From: Pararoseomonas sp. SCSIO 73927
GTDB taxonomy: Bacteria > Pseudomonadota > Alphaproteobacteria > Acetobacterales > Acetobacteraceae
Assembly (NCBI RefSeq): GCF_037040815.1
Contig: NZ_CP146232.1
Span: 620,001 to 684,000, forward strand
DNA length: 64,000 nucleotides
Direction: 5' to 3'
Shown here: piece by piece, positions 1 to 7,891 of the stretch
Position numbering within the stretch: position 1 is the first letter of the stretch
Layout of the letters: every line of letters begins with the position of its first letter
Made by a program: the position numbers and the translations under genes
The notes under the pieces: model-generated
Seen by the model: the letters and a program-made list of their open reading frames with translations, nothing else
Databases searched by the model: none
Told to the model about the DNA's origin: nothing

Positions 1-376
1 GCCGTGATGAAACTGGTGAGAGAGACGGTCATCCCACTGCTCCCGTCACGGGCGGGCGCTCGGCTCTGGCCCGCCACGGCAGGCTGGGCGAACGCCGCTT
101 TGGTGCGGCCACGGGCGTCCTGGACATCGGTGCCTCCTCGCTCTCAACTCACACGTGCCGGTGTGTCCCTCGGGCCGGCCAGGACACCGGGGCCCTCGCT
201 GGATAGCCGGCGTCGGGCTGAGTTCGTAGGTCCAGTTGCCGGGGCCAGATCAGTCCGCCCCTGCCACGTTCTGCCACCCCCCGTAGCGCGGGTGCTGAGT
301 GGTTGCTGGCTCCGGAAGGGCAGCTCGATCTCGGGTCACCCGCACGCCCCGCTCGACCACCGCACCGCGGGAGGGC
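1..376. other. Left-edge stretch with no supported gene
   Basis: No reading frame here shows a recognisable domain. An ATG on the minus strand at 32 opens a frame (MTVSLTSFIT) that runs off the left edge and could be the first codons of a gene outside the window; ten residues are too few to judge. The plus-strand frame from 4 to 399 is rich in Arg, Pro and Ser and looks like chance. The stretch lies in the lower-G+C part of the window. Confidence 0.3.
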
Positions 377-1894
377 TCATGACAGGATCGCCCGCCTGAG
401 ACGTCGCGCGGCGTCCGTCATCCGGCCGGCGGACGTGGCCGCGAAGCCAAGGACCAGTCCCGGCCGCCCACCCTCCATGTAGTAGCCGGTCAGGGGCGGG
501 GTCTGCAGGCCGAGCTGGGCGGCCGCCGCGCTGACCGCGATGTCGGACCGGCCCGCGTCGTTGAGGGTGACGGGGAAGTGCAGCCCGGCTTCCACTCCGT
601 CGCGGTGCCAGTGGATCACGTCGGAGCATTCGGCCTCCAGGGCCCGAAGCAGGGCATCCCGCCGCTCGGCATAGGCCACGCGCATGCGGCGGAGGTGGCC
701 ACTGAGATGCCCTTCGCCGATGAAGTCGGCCAGCGTCGCCTGCATCGGCTCCGGCGGGTGCCGGTCGGCCAGGGCGCGGACGGCTGTGAAGGCCGGTGCC
801 AGCCCTTCGGGCGCCACGAGAAAGCCGAGCCGCAAGGCCGGGGCCAGCACCTTGGCGAAGGTGCCGACATAGATCACGCGCCGGCTTGCGCCGTAGGACT
901 GAAGGGCCCGCAAGGGGCGCAATGGACGGCCCGCGTAGCGGTAGTCTCCGTCGTAGTCGTCCTCCACGATCCAGCTATTCGCCTTCTCGGCCCAGCGCAG
1001 CAGCGCGAGGCGGCGCGGCAGAGTCGTGGTGACGCCTAACGGATACTGGTGCGACGGGGTGACAAGGGCCAGCCGCGCGGCGGGCGCCGCCCCGATGCCG
1101 GCATCCACCACCAACCCATCCCGATCCACTGGAACGGGGATCAGCCGGGCACCTGCGGCGGCCAGAGCCCCTCGTCCTGCCACGTAGGCCGGCTCCTCAA
1201 CCCAAGCTGCATCTCCGGGATCGAGGAGCACGCAGGCGGCGAGCGCGATCGCCTGCTGAGACCCGGCCGTGACGATGATGTCCTCGGCGGAACATGACAG
1301 ACCGCGGGTTGCGCCGAGATGTCCCGCGATGGCCTGCCGCAGCGCGAGCAGGCCTGCCGGGTCGGAGTAGCCGAGGCGGCTGGAGCCCACACAACCGCGC
1401 CAGAACCGGGCCGAGAGCCTGGACCACACGGCGTGGGGAAACAGGTCGAGAGCCGGAACGCCCGGTGCCAGAAGCCCGGCCTCCCGTCGCGCCGGAGTGG
1501 CCGTGAGTTGCGAGAGGACTTGCCCTCGCCGTGACAGCACGGGCACGGACCGCCCGGGCAGAAGGTCCGGATCTGCCGGGAAGCTGGCCGGAGGCGCGCT
1601 TCCCTCGGGAAGGGTGTCCGTGACGAACAGGCCGGAACCGCGACGGCTCGTCGCGAAGCCCTCGGCGATGAGGGCCTCGTAGGCCAGGACGACGGTCTGC
1701 CGAGAGACATCGAGGTCGGCGGCCAACACGCGGCTGGATGGCAGACGCAGGCCCGGAGGCGCCCGGCCCTCCAGGATCGCGTCCTGCAGGAAGGAGACGA
1801 TCTGCCGCTGCCGTGATGCGATCGCCTCCGGATCGAGCCTGAAGTTGTTCCAGAGGGGTGGGGAAGGTCGGCGGGGCATGGCGGGCGGACTCAT
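377..1894 (-). CDS. MocR/PdxR-type GntR regulator with aminotransferase domain
   Basis: This is a 505-residue chimeric regulator. Residues about 18-90 form a GntR winged helix (LPSSRVLAADLDVSRQTVV is the recognition part). The remainder is a fold-type I aminotransferase domain with the PLP-lysine segment GTFAKVLAPALRLGF and the upstream VEDDYDGDYRY signature. MocR proteins usually sense PLP or an amine and control a neighbouring, often divergent, gene. The divergent neighbour here is the FMN-binding PaiB-like gene at 1970, so that is the likely target. The 75-bp gap contains a 7-bp inverted repeat (GGACATC 1917-1923, GATGTCC 1945-1951) that could be an operator. The start at 1894 is the first ATG; a second at 1879 is possible. 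Family assignment is secure; the effector is not known. Confidence 0.88.
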   Translation of the reverse strand: MSPPAMPRRPSPPLWNNFRLDPEAIASRQRQIVSFLQDAILEGRAPPGLRLPSSRVLAADLDVSRQTVVLAYEALIAEGFATSRRGSGLFVTDTLPEGSAPPASFPADPDLLPGRSVPVLSRRGQVLSQLTATPARREAGLLAPGVPALDLFPHAVWSRLSARFWRGCVGSSRLGYSDPAGLLALRQAIAGHLGATRGLSCSAEDIIVTAGSQQAIALAACVLLDPGDAAWVEEPAYVAGRGALAAAGARLIPVPVDRDGLVVDAGIGAAPAARLALVTPSHQYPLGVTTTLPRRLALLRWAEKANSWIVEDDYDGDYRYAGRPLRPLRALQSYGASRRVIYVGTFAKVLAPALRLGFLVAPEGLAPAFTAVRALADRHPPEPMQATLADFIGEGHLSGHLRRMRVAYAERRDALLRALEAECSDVIHWHRDGVEAGLHFPVTLNDAGRSDIAVSAAAAQLGLQTPPLTGYYMEGGRPGLVLGFAATSAGRMTDAARRLRRAILS

Positions 1895-1969
1895 GTAGCA
1901 GCCGCAACCGGACCTAGGACATCAGCCCCGGCATGGCTACCGAGGATGTCCCCCCACCTGGAACGCGCC

Positions 1970-2629
1970 ATGTACGTTCATTCCGCCTTCCGCATCGGTC
2001 ACGACCAGGCGTTTCGCCTGTTGCGGGAGCGGACGTTCGGAAGCCTGGTTGTCGCGGATCAGGCCGGGAAGCCGTCCGCGGTGCACCTGCCCTTCCTCGC
2101 CCACAGGACGCCGGAGGGGGGCTTCCGCGTAGAGCTGCACGTGGCGAGGGCGAACGGCCTGCACAGGCTGGTTTCGCCCGGTGGCCAACCCGCCCTGCTC
2201 ACTTGCCAAGGGCCGGACGCCTACGTGTCGCCGGATTGGTACGGCGTTCCCGGTCAGGTTCCGACCTGGACCTACGCGTCGGTTCATCTTGGCGGCACGC
2301 TCTCCATTCTGCCGGAGGAGGATGGGCCGGCCCATTTGGACCGGCTCACGGAGGAGTTCGAGAGCCGTCTCCTGCCGAAACGGCCCTGGACCGCCGGCAA
2401 ACTGGATGCCCAGCGGCGCGCGGCGATGACGCGCGCGATCGTTGCGCTCGAGCTGGTCGTCTCACCGGAGGGAGTGGAGGCGCAGAACAAGCTGGTCCAG
2501 CACAAGGGATTGGCGGAACATCAGGGCGCGATAGCGGGGCTGCGTGCCCGCGGCGATCCCGGCTCGGTCGCGATCGCCGCCATGATGGCGGATACTCTGG
2601 CCGCCCGGAACGATCGATCCCGGTCGTGA
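1970..2629 (+). CDS. FMN-binding PaiB-like negative transcriptional regulator
   Basis: This 219-residue protein belongs to the PaiB family, which has a flavin-reductase-like split barrel. Members start with MY(V/I)xxxF, and the ATG at 1970 gives MYVHSAFRIGHDQAF, so I prefer it to the upstream ATG at 1946. Other family marks are the AVHLPFL strand, DAYVSPDWYG and PTWTYASVHL. The C-terminal part (about 155-200) carries the usual helix with NKLVQHKGLAEHQG. Bacillus PaiB affects sporulation and protease genes, but most proteobacterial members have no proven target. Its position opposite the MocR regulator suggests a pair acting on a PLP- or flavin-related function. That link is inferred from position only. 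Confidence 0.85.
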   Translation: MYVHSAFRIGHDQAFRLLRERTFGSLVVADQAGKPSAVHLPFLAHRTPEGGFRVELHVARANGLHRLVSPGGQPALLTCQGPDAYVSPDWYGVPGQVPTWTYASVHLGGTLSILPEEDGPAHLDRLTEEFESRLLPKRPWTAGKLDAQRRAAMTRAIVALELVVSPEGVEAQNKLVQHKGLAEHQGAIAGLRARGDPGSVAIAAMMADTLAARNDRSRS

Positions 2630-2758
2630 GCCGCCATCCCAGCACGTCCAGCGATGCAGCGGAGTTGTTGCGGCAATCCAGCACCGGTGATGCGTCATAG
2701 CCGGGACAACAGCGATGGTGACAGGGAGCGACGACTTGGTCCCTAGGAATCCTGGTTG

Positions 2759-3637
2759 ATGGACCGCATCGACGCCCTCCGATTGCTGCTCGACATCTCG
2801 GCGGCCGGCAGCTTCTCCGCCGTGGCGCGGCAGCGCGCCATCTCGACGTCGACGGTGTCGTCGGCGGTCAACCAGCTCGAGCAGGAGCTGGGTGCGCGCC
2901 TGATGGCGCGATCGACGCGACGGCTGGTCCTCACGCACGAGGGCGAGATGCTGTTGGCCGACGCACGCCGCATCGTGTCTGGCTGGGACGCGGCGCTCGA
3001 CGGCCTTCGCAAGGGCGGGCCATTGGCCGGTCCGATCCGGGTGACCGCCACAAACGATTTCGGCCGCACGCGGCTGGGCCCGCTGCTGGATGCCTTCCAG
3101 GCCCTCCACCCCGACATCCATGTGACCCTGCTGCTGAGCGACGACACGATCGACCTGATCCATCATCAGATCGACCTGGCGCTGCGCACCGGGCCCCTCC
3201 GCGATTCGAGCCTCCGCGCCCGCCTGCTCGTCCGCGGCCATCGGCTGGTCTGCGCATCTCCGGCTTACTGGCTGCGCGCGGGAAAGCCTGGGCATCCGTG
3301 CGAGCTGGCCGAGCATAACTGCCTCATCCTGGCGCGCCCCGGGGCGCCGCTGTCGGCTTGGCCGTTTCGTGAGCGCGGGAAGCCCTTCAGCGTCCGGGTT
3401 TCGGGCGACCGACAGGCCAGTGACGGCGAGGTGATCCGCCGTTGGGCGTTGGCAGGCTTCGGCGTGGTTCTCAAGAACCAGTGGGACATCCAACACGACC
3501 TTGAGGCGGACCGGCTGGAAACGGCGCTCGGCGACTACCAGGCCGGTTCGATCGATCTCTACGCCGTCCAGCCCGGTGGACCACCCCCCCGGCGCGTCAA
3601 CGCCCTGACAGACTTCCTCGCCCTGTCACTGGGCTGA
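2759..3637 (+). CDS. LysR-family transcriptional regulator
   Basis: The 292-residue protein has an N-terminal winged helix (MDRIDALRLLLDISAAGSFS, then a helix containing STVSSAVNQLEQELGARL) and a LysR substrate-binding domain with the usual GPIRVTATNDFGR start of lobe I. The N-terminus resembles the CrgA/DsdC-like branch, whose members often sit beside oxidoreductase genes. The nearest candidates are the DoxX gene and the short-chain dehydrogenase on the opposite strand at 3689-5048. A TTG at 2756 directly precedes the ATG at 2759 and could also serve as start. The gap of about 130 bp upstream holds no other gene. Confidence 0.88.
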   Translation: MDRIDALRLLLDISAAGSFSAVARQRAISTSTVSSAVNQLEQELGARLMARSTRRLVLTHEGEMLLADARRIVSGWDAALDGLRKGGPLAGPIRVTATNDFGRTRLGPLLDAFQALHPDIHVTLLLSDDTIDLIHHQIDLALRTGPLRDSSLRARLLVRGHRLVCASPAYWLRAGKPGHPCELAEHNCLILARPGAPLSAWPFRERGKPFSVRVSGDRQASDGEVIRRWALAGFGVVLKNQWDIQHDLEADRLETALGDYQAGSIDLYAVQPGGPPPRRVNALTDFLALSLG

Positions 3638-3688
3638 GTGCGCCGCAGAACCGCCGGCCTCGATCTTCGGCCCGGCCAGCCCTTTTCC

Positions 3689-4090
3689 CTACCGGAGCGT
3701 GAGAATGGCGGCGCACATCAGCCCGCCGATAACGGCGATATGTTCGAGCGCAACCTGGAACTCCTCCATCCGCCTCGGCTGTGGGAACTTCCAGAACGGA
3801 TGGCCGAGCGGGATCGAGAGAAAGGTGAAGATGCCCAGGGCGCCCGCTCCGAGCCAGCCCGTCGATCTGAAATCGGTGATGACCAGGGCGGAGCCGAGGA
3901 GGCAGGTGACGGCGATCATCACGGTCACCAGGCGCGGCGCGGGCAGCCCGTGCGCCGCGATGACCCCGGCCATGTCCCTGAACTTCACCAGGTAGACCAC
4001 TCCGGCTATCCAGAAAAATGAGGTCAGAACCAGCCGCGCGACGATTAGGAAAGTCGAACTGGCAAGGAGGTCGTAGATCAAGGGCGGCAT
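3689..4090 (-). CDS. DoxX-like integral membrane protein
   Basis: This small membrane protein of 133 residues has four predicted membrane segments (around STFLIVARLVLTSFFWIAG, LVTVMIAVTCLLGSALVI, LGAGALGIFTFLSIPLG and the C-terminal IAVIGGLMCAAILTL). The RLVLTSFFWIAG start and the helix order fit the DoxX/DoxD family, often linked to quinone or thiosulfate redox chemistry. I chose the ATG at 4090 (MPPLIYDLLAS) because the longer frame adds an Arg/His-rich tail unlike a membrane protein. It may form a unit with the upstream dehydrogenase at 4260, about 170 bp away on the same strand. Function beyond the family is unknown. Confidence 0.72.
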   Translation of the reverse strand: MPPLIYDLLASSTFLIVARLVLTSFFWIAGVVYLVKFRDMAGVIAAHGLPAPRLVTVMIAVTCLLGSALVITDFRSTGWLGAGALGIFTFLSIPLGHPFWKFPQPRRMEEFQVALEHIAVIGGLMCAAILTLR

Positions 4091-4259
4091 GAACGCCTCT
4101 CTCGGGAACGGTTCGGAACGTCGCCCGCGGTGTCGGACGGGGTGGCGATGCACCCCTCGCTGGTGCTGCTGCGGGTACCGGCGCTCTGGCAGAGCCACCG
4201 CGGATCCGGTGCGCCCGGCTCAGGTTCAGCGTAGAGGGAGGGACGCCCGTGGGTGTGCT

Positions 4260-5048
4260 CTAGACGATGCTGTCGACAACGCCGCCATCGACCCGCAGGG
4301 CAGCGCCGGTGGTGGCCGATGCCTGCTCGGAGCTGACGTAAAGGATCATGCTGGCCACCTCCTCAACGCGGGCGGCGCGCCGAATGATCGAGGAGCCGCG
4401 ATGGGCGACGACGAACGCCGCGGCGGCCGCCTCGAGACTCTCGCCGGACCGCTCGGCCTCGGCCTTGAGCATGTCGGCCACTCCCTCGGACAGGGTGGGA
4501 CCGGGCAGCACCGCGTTGACGGTCACGCCGGTCCCGGCGAGGCGCTTGGCGAGACCGCGCGAGACCGCGAGCTGGGCCGTCTTCGTGAAGCCGTAGTGGA
4601 TCATGTCCGCCGGGATGTTGATCGCCGACTCCGAGGACACGAAGACAATGCGCCCCCAGCCGCGCTCGCGCATCCCCTTCGCGTAGGCCCTCGACAGGCG
4701 GACACCGGACATGACGTTCGTCTGAAAGAACCGGTCCCACTCGCTATCCGGCGTGCTGAAGAAGTCCTGCGGTCCGAAGACGCCGAGATTGTTGACCACG
4801 ATGTCGAAATCGGGATGTTCGGCGATGAGGCGCGCGCAGCCGGCCTCGGTCCCGAGGTCGCCCGCGAAGCCCGCGATGGACGGTCCCGTTTCGCCGAGCC
4901 GCTCCACCGCCGTGGCGACGCTCGCCTCGCTGCGGCCGTTGATGACGACGCTCGCCCCCGCCGCCAAGTAACCTCTGGCTGCAGCAAAGCCGATGCCGCC
5001 GGTTGATCCGGTGACGAGGACTCGCCGGCCGGTAAAGTCGATGATCAT
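4260..5048 (-). CDS. SDR-family NAD(P)-dependent oxidoreductase
   Basis: This is a classical short-chain dehydrogenase of 262 residues. It has the Rossmann glycine motif GSTGGIG near residue 14, the NNLG segment after beta-4 (VVNNLGVFGP), a serine in FVSSESAINIP and the catalytic YGFTK (Tyr and Lys four residues apart). After this come the typical PGPT region and a C-terminal GAALRVDGG. The coenzyme is probably NADP or NAD; the substrate cannot be told. The start ATG at 5048 gives MIIDFTGRRVLVTG, standard for the family. It shares the strand with the DoxX gene and faces the LysR gene at 2759, a common LysR/SDR arrangement. Confidence 0.9.
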   Translation of the reverse strand: MIIDFTGRRVLVTGSTGGIGFAAARGYLAAGASVVINGRSEASVATAVERLGETGPSIAGFAGDLGTEAGCARLIAEHPDFDIVVNNLGVFGPQDFFSTPDSEWDRFFQTNVMSGVRLSRAYAKGMRERGWGRIVFVSSESAINIPADMIHYGFTKTAQLAVSRGLAKRLAGTGVTVNAVLPGPTLSEGVADMLKAEAERSGESLEAAAAAFVVAHRGSSIIRRAARVEEVASMILYVSSEQASATTGAALRVDGGVVDSIV

Positions 5049-5241
5049 AGGGCGTCCCGCTCGTTCGTGCCGGAACTTGCGGGTTCGCTGCCACGACGTT
5101 AACTACCTGATTGCCGCAATCACCTTTCGGCTTTCTCGCAAGATAAGCCTGGGTGTCGGCTGCCGCTCTTGCCAAAGGCGGCTCTCGAGAGCCTGCCCGG
5201 GATCCCGCAGCCCGGACACCCCCTTCCACCCGGACATTCTA

Positions 5242-5390
5242 GCCGACGGCGTCAAGGCCAACTTCGACCTCACGGCCGAGGTCCCCTTCCTGGACATCGC
5301 CAAGCCATCCAGGCGAACTTAGCCCGCATTGGCGTTCCCCTGCGCATGAAGTCCGGGGAAAGTCGCCGTATTGCCAGCCGTAGGCGACGA
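5242..5390 (+). pseudogene. Frameshifted remnant of a peptide-type ABC substrate-binding protein
   Basis: Two short frames join into one recognisable piece of the family-5 binding-protein C-terminal lobe. From 5242 the frame reads ADGVKANFDLTAEVPFLDIA. One base later, from about 5301, the neighbouring frame reads QAIQANLARIGVPLRMKSGE. The intact binding protein at 14797-16407 has ADGFEIAFDFFSGAPVSDIA followed directly by QAVQANLAAIGIRARMLPGE, so the match is collinear with the two pieces fused. A single missing base at about 5300 explains the break. Nothing else of that gene (signal peptide, N-lobe) was found nearby, so this is a decayed fragment. The region is lower in G+C than the operon copy, so it is probably not a recent local duplicate. 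Confidence 0.6.
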
Positions 5391-5399
5391 GCTCAGAGC

Positions 5400-5918
5400 G
5401 GTAGTGAAGAGGCGCAGGTCTGCATGACGGATGACGGACTGTCTCTGCGTCGCGTCGAGGGCGGGGGGGTCACCGAAGTCACTCGCATTACCTACGAGCT
5501 GGTCGACCCCGAAACTTCGGTGATCCCCGAGGAATACAAGCGACTTCCTGCCGAGGATCATGTCGCCGTACCCCGTCGTTGAGCATAGGCCTTACTAAAC
5601 TGAGCTCCGCTGATCCGAACCTCGCGTGTGGGGACCGGGATACGAAGTGGCCGCCCATGCGGCATCGTAAAGGCGGAGCGTTGGCAGGCTGAAAAGCGTG
5701 GCTATTCGGCACCGCTGGCCGCCGACAGGAATTAGTGCAACCGCACTCGGAGCGCCTCAATCTCCCATTGAAGCCATGCACGGCTGATCGCGTCGACCGC
5801 CGCTCCCCTGCCACTAACCCGGCAACGCTTCAGGATCAGCCCCCGCTGGTTGTCGGGAAGCTCGCTCAATGAGATCCGCTCCGCCGCGGGTCTGAGAAGC
5901 GCTCCTTAAGTACTGCGT
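5400..5918. other. Stretch without a supported gene
   Basis: Only short frames occur here, on both strands, and none shows a domain I recognise. A plus-strand frame ending at 5582 contains MTDDGLSLRRVEGGGVTEV and might be part of a decayed gene, but its upstream part belongs to the binding-protein remnant. Composition is lower in G+C than the window average. I see no terminator hairpin or tRNA. Together with 5049-5241 this looks like eroded DNA. Confidence 0.35.
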
Positions 5919-6293
5919 TCAGCACCTGAGGGTTCTCCCGGGAACGCCTCTCCGACCTTCTGGCGTGTACGGCATGCCCCTAAAGCGTGAGAGGCTATAG
6001 TCAGTGAGCTGAAGGAGAACGTTGCTGAGAGTCCTAGGGTCCAACGCTCCGAAATCCAGGATCAAGGGATGACGACCCTCGACCTCTTGGTCTTCCCGCA
6101 GCAGGACGGGCCTGAACCGGCGGATTCTGGTCCAACTCTCGTCGGATCGGTCTATTCGGAATGCTTCAACCTCGGCCGCCGACAGGACCTCGTAGGATTT
6201 CCCATCTGGGGTGAGAGCAACATAAAACGGAGCTGACGCCTGACTGCCTTCCAGGAAGGTGATTGGTAACTTCCGCAGATCTCGATCCCGCAT
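5919..6293 (-). CDS. Hypothetical protein next to tRNA-Arg
   Basis: This frame of 124 residues (from the ATG at 6293) is rich in charged residues and has a balanced composition, for example FYVALTPDGKSYEVLSAAEV and HPLILDFGALDPRTLSNVLL. That makes it more credible as a protein than the Arg/Pro/Ser-rich shadow frames around it. A TTG at 6347 would add 18 residues that read WRWLSPEAWRKHM and may be genuine. I recognise no domain. It is the first gene on the 3' side of the tRNA gene, where integrated elements commonly begin, which fits an accessory origin. Confidence 0.4.
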   Translation of the reverse strand: MRDRDLRKLPITFLEGSQASAPFYVALTPDGKSYEVLSAAEVEAFRIDRSDESWTRIRRFRPVLLREDQEVEGRHPLILDFGALDPRTLSNVLLQLTDYSLSRFRGMPYTPEGRRGVPGRTLRC

Positions 6294-6361
6294 GTGCTTC
6301 CGCCATGCTTCCGGCGATAGCCACCGCCAGCTGGCGGTTAGAACCAAGATATTAAAAAGAT

Positions 6362-6438
6362 TGGCGGACCCGATACGATTCGAACGTACGACCTTTGCCT
6401 TCGGAGGGCAACGCTCTATCCAGCTGAGCTACGGGTCC
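6362..6438 (-). tRNA. tRNA-Arg (anticodon CCG)
   Basis: The minus strand folds into a full cloverleaf. The acceptor stem GGACCCG pairs with CGGGTCC, the D arm contains AGCTCAGCTGGATAGAGC, and the anticodon stem TTGCC/GGCAA carries the loop CTCCGAA (anticodon CCG, reading CGG). The T arm has the TTCGAAT loop. The 3' CCA is encoded at 6364-6362, with discriminator G at 6365. Length is 77 nt with CCA. tRNA 3' ends are frequent integration sites, and the accessory-looking DNA of this window lies on that side. Confidence 0.96.
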
Positions 6439-6497
6439 GTCACTCCTCCCTTACCGCACCCGCGCGCCGGGGGAAACCCCCCGGCACGCGGCCAGCT

Positions 6498-7742
6498 TCA
6501 CGCCACCAGCGGCAGCGGCCCTGCCCCCGCGGCCATGCCAAGCGCCGCCCGGCGCACGGCGTCCACCCGCCGCGTCCAACCGCGCCCGAAGACCGGAAAG
6601 GTCCCGAGCCCCCGGTAATAGGCGGTCCGCGCCTCGGCCAGCCGCCCGATCAGCTCCGCGTCCCGGCAGGCCCTGACGGCGGCCAAGGTGATCGGCCCCA
6701 GGGATCCGTCCGCCGAAACCCCCACCGCCCTCTGCAGCATCCTCACCGACCGCGCCGTCCCGGCATTCACCCCGAAGTCGAACACCATCAGGTCCACCCC
6801 GGCCGGCAGCTCGGCGCAGCGCATGGGGTTCCAGTAGCGGGCGCGGTAGATCTCGCGCGCCTCGGCCCGGGTCAGGGCCCGCACATCGGCCTCCGTCGCC
6901 TTCCCGTCCCGGAACTCGGACAGGGTGCGGAGGGTGATGCCCATGTTCGTCGCCCCGCCGGGATCGGCCGGATGGTTCACGAACCCGCCCTCGGAGCGCA
7001 GCACCTCGTCCAGGCAGGCATCGAAGCGGTCCTCCCCGGACAGCATCACGGACGGCGCCCCGGAGGGCGGCACGAGGGAGACGGGCCGCAGCGGCGAGGC
7101 CGGTGCCACGTCGCGCAGCGTCGCCATCGCCGCCTGCACCTGCTGCGCCTGTGCGTCCTGCAGCCGCCCGACGATCGCGTCCTTCTCCCGCGAGGACTGG
7201 GAGGAGCCGATCCAGAAGTTCACCACCGCCGCAAAGGCAGCCCCGAGGGAGCCCACGGTGATGTTGATGACGCTGGCCACCTGCGGGTCGAACCGCGCGG
7301 CGCCGCCCGGCCCCGCGTCCAGCGTCACCAGCAGGATCAGCACGGCGAAGAAGCCCAGCACCACGAGCGAGGAGACCGTCGCCGGCCCCCAGGCCAGCCG
7401 GCTGCCGCCGCGTATCATCTCCGCCATGCTCGCCCGGGCGGACTGCGTGTCGCCCAGCGTGGCGCGCAACGCATCCAGCGCCGCGCCCCGCCGCCCCGCC
7501 TCGCGCTCGGCGCTCAGCCGCTCGCCCTCCAGCGCGATCTCGGCCAGGCGAACGCGCAGGGCGCTCGCCTTCTCCGCATCGGCGGCAAGCGCTGCGCGGG
7601 CGGCGGCCGGGTCCTCCGTGCCCGCCGCCTGCCGCACGGCATCGGCCACCGTCCTGGCCAGGGTGCCGGCCCGGTCGCCGGCGATGAGGCGGATGATCTC
7701 CGGCGCCAGGGAGGCGGCGATGGCAATGAGGGGAAAAGCCAT
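6498..7742 (-). CDS. Holin-endolysin fusion: 3TM-type holin domain plus GH108 muramidase
   Basis: The 414-residue protein has three parts. Residues 1-115 are Ala/Arg-rich and helical. Residues about 117-180 hold two membrane segments (TVSSLVVLGFFAVLILLVTL and VASVINITVGSLGAAFAAVV), as in the three-helix holins associated with gene-transfer-agent release. Residues about 235-400 form a GH108-type N-acetylmuramidase with the catalytic Glu251 in RSEGGFVNHPADPGGATNMG and a C-terminal peptidoglycan-binding-like part (MVFDFGVNAGTARSVRMLQR). I chose the ATG at 7742 because AGGAG lies just upstream and the longer frame adds nothing typical. No other phage gene is nearby. It probably acts at the inner membrane and murein, either as a domesticated lysis gene or as a remote gene-transfer-agent lysis module. 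Confidence 0.85.
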   Translation of the reverse strand: MAFPLIAIAASLAPEIIRLIAGDRAGTLARTVADAVRQAAGTEDPAAARAALAADAEKASALRVRLAEIALEGERLSAEREAGRRGAALDALRATLGDTQSARASMAEMIRGGSRLAWGPATVSSLVVLGFFAVLILLVTLDAGPGGAARFDPQVASVINITVGSLGAAFAAVVNFWIGSSQSSREKDAIVGRLQDAQAQQVQAAMATLRDVAPASPLRPVSLVPPSGAPSVMLSGEDRFDACLDEVLRSEGGFVNHPADPGGATNMGITLRTLSEFRDGKATEADVRALTRAEAREIYRARYWNPMRCAELPAGVDLMVFDFGVNAGTARSVRMLQRAVGVSADGSLGPITLAAVRACRDAELIGRLAEARTAYYRGLGTFPVFGRGWTRRVDAVRRAALGMAAGAGPLPLVA

Positions 7743-7891
7743 GCAGGAGCTCCTGTCAGAGAACGAAAAAGGAACATAAGCCGCCGGTTGATAGGAATGC
7801 AAGCCTTTTCACCCGTTCCGCCTTGTTGGCGTCCCCTGCCCGGCGCAAGGTAACGGCTTCCGCCCCAAGCTTCCCGCCCAAGGTCTCTGCA

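Noticed and set aside
4..399. Plus-strand open frame at the left edge
   Set aside because: It is rich in Arg, Pro and Ser, with no domain or plausible ribosome binding site, and it overlaps the end of the MocR gene.
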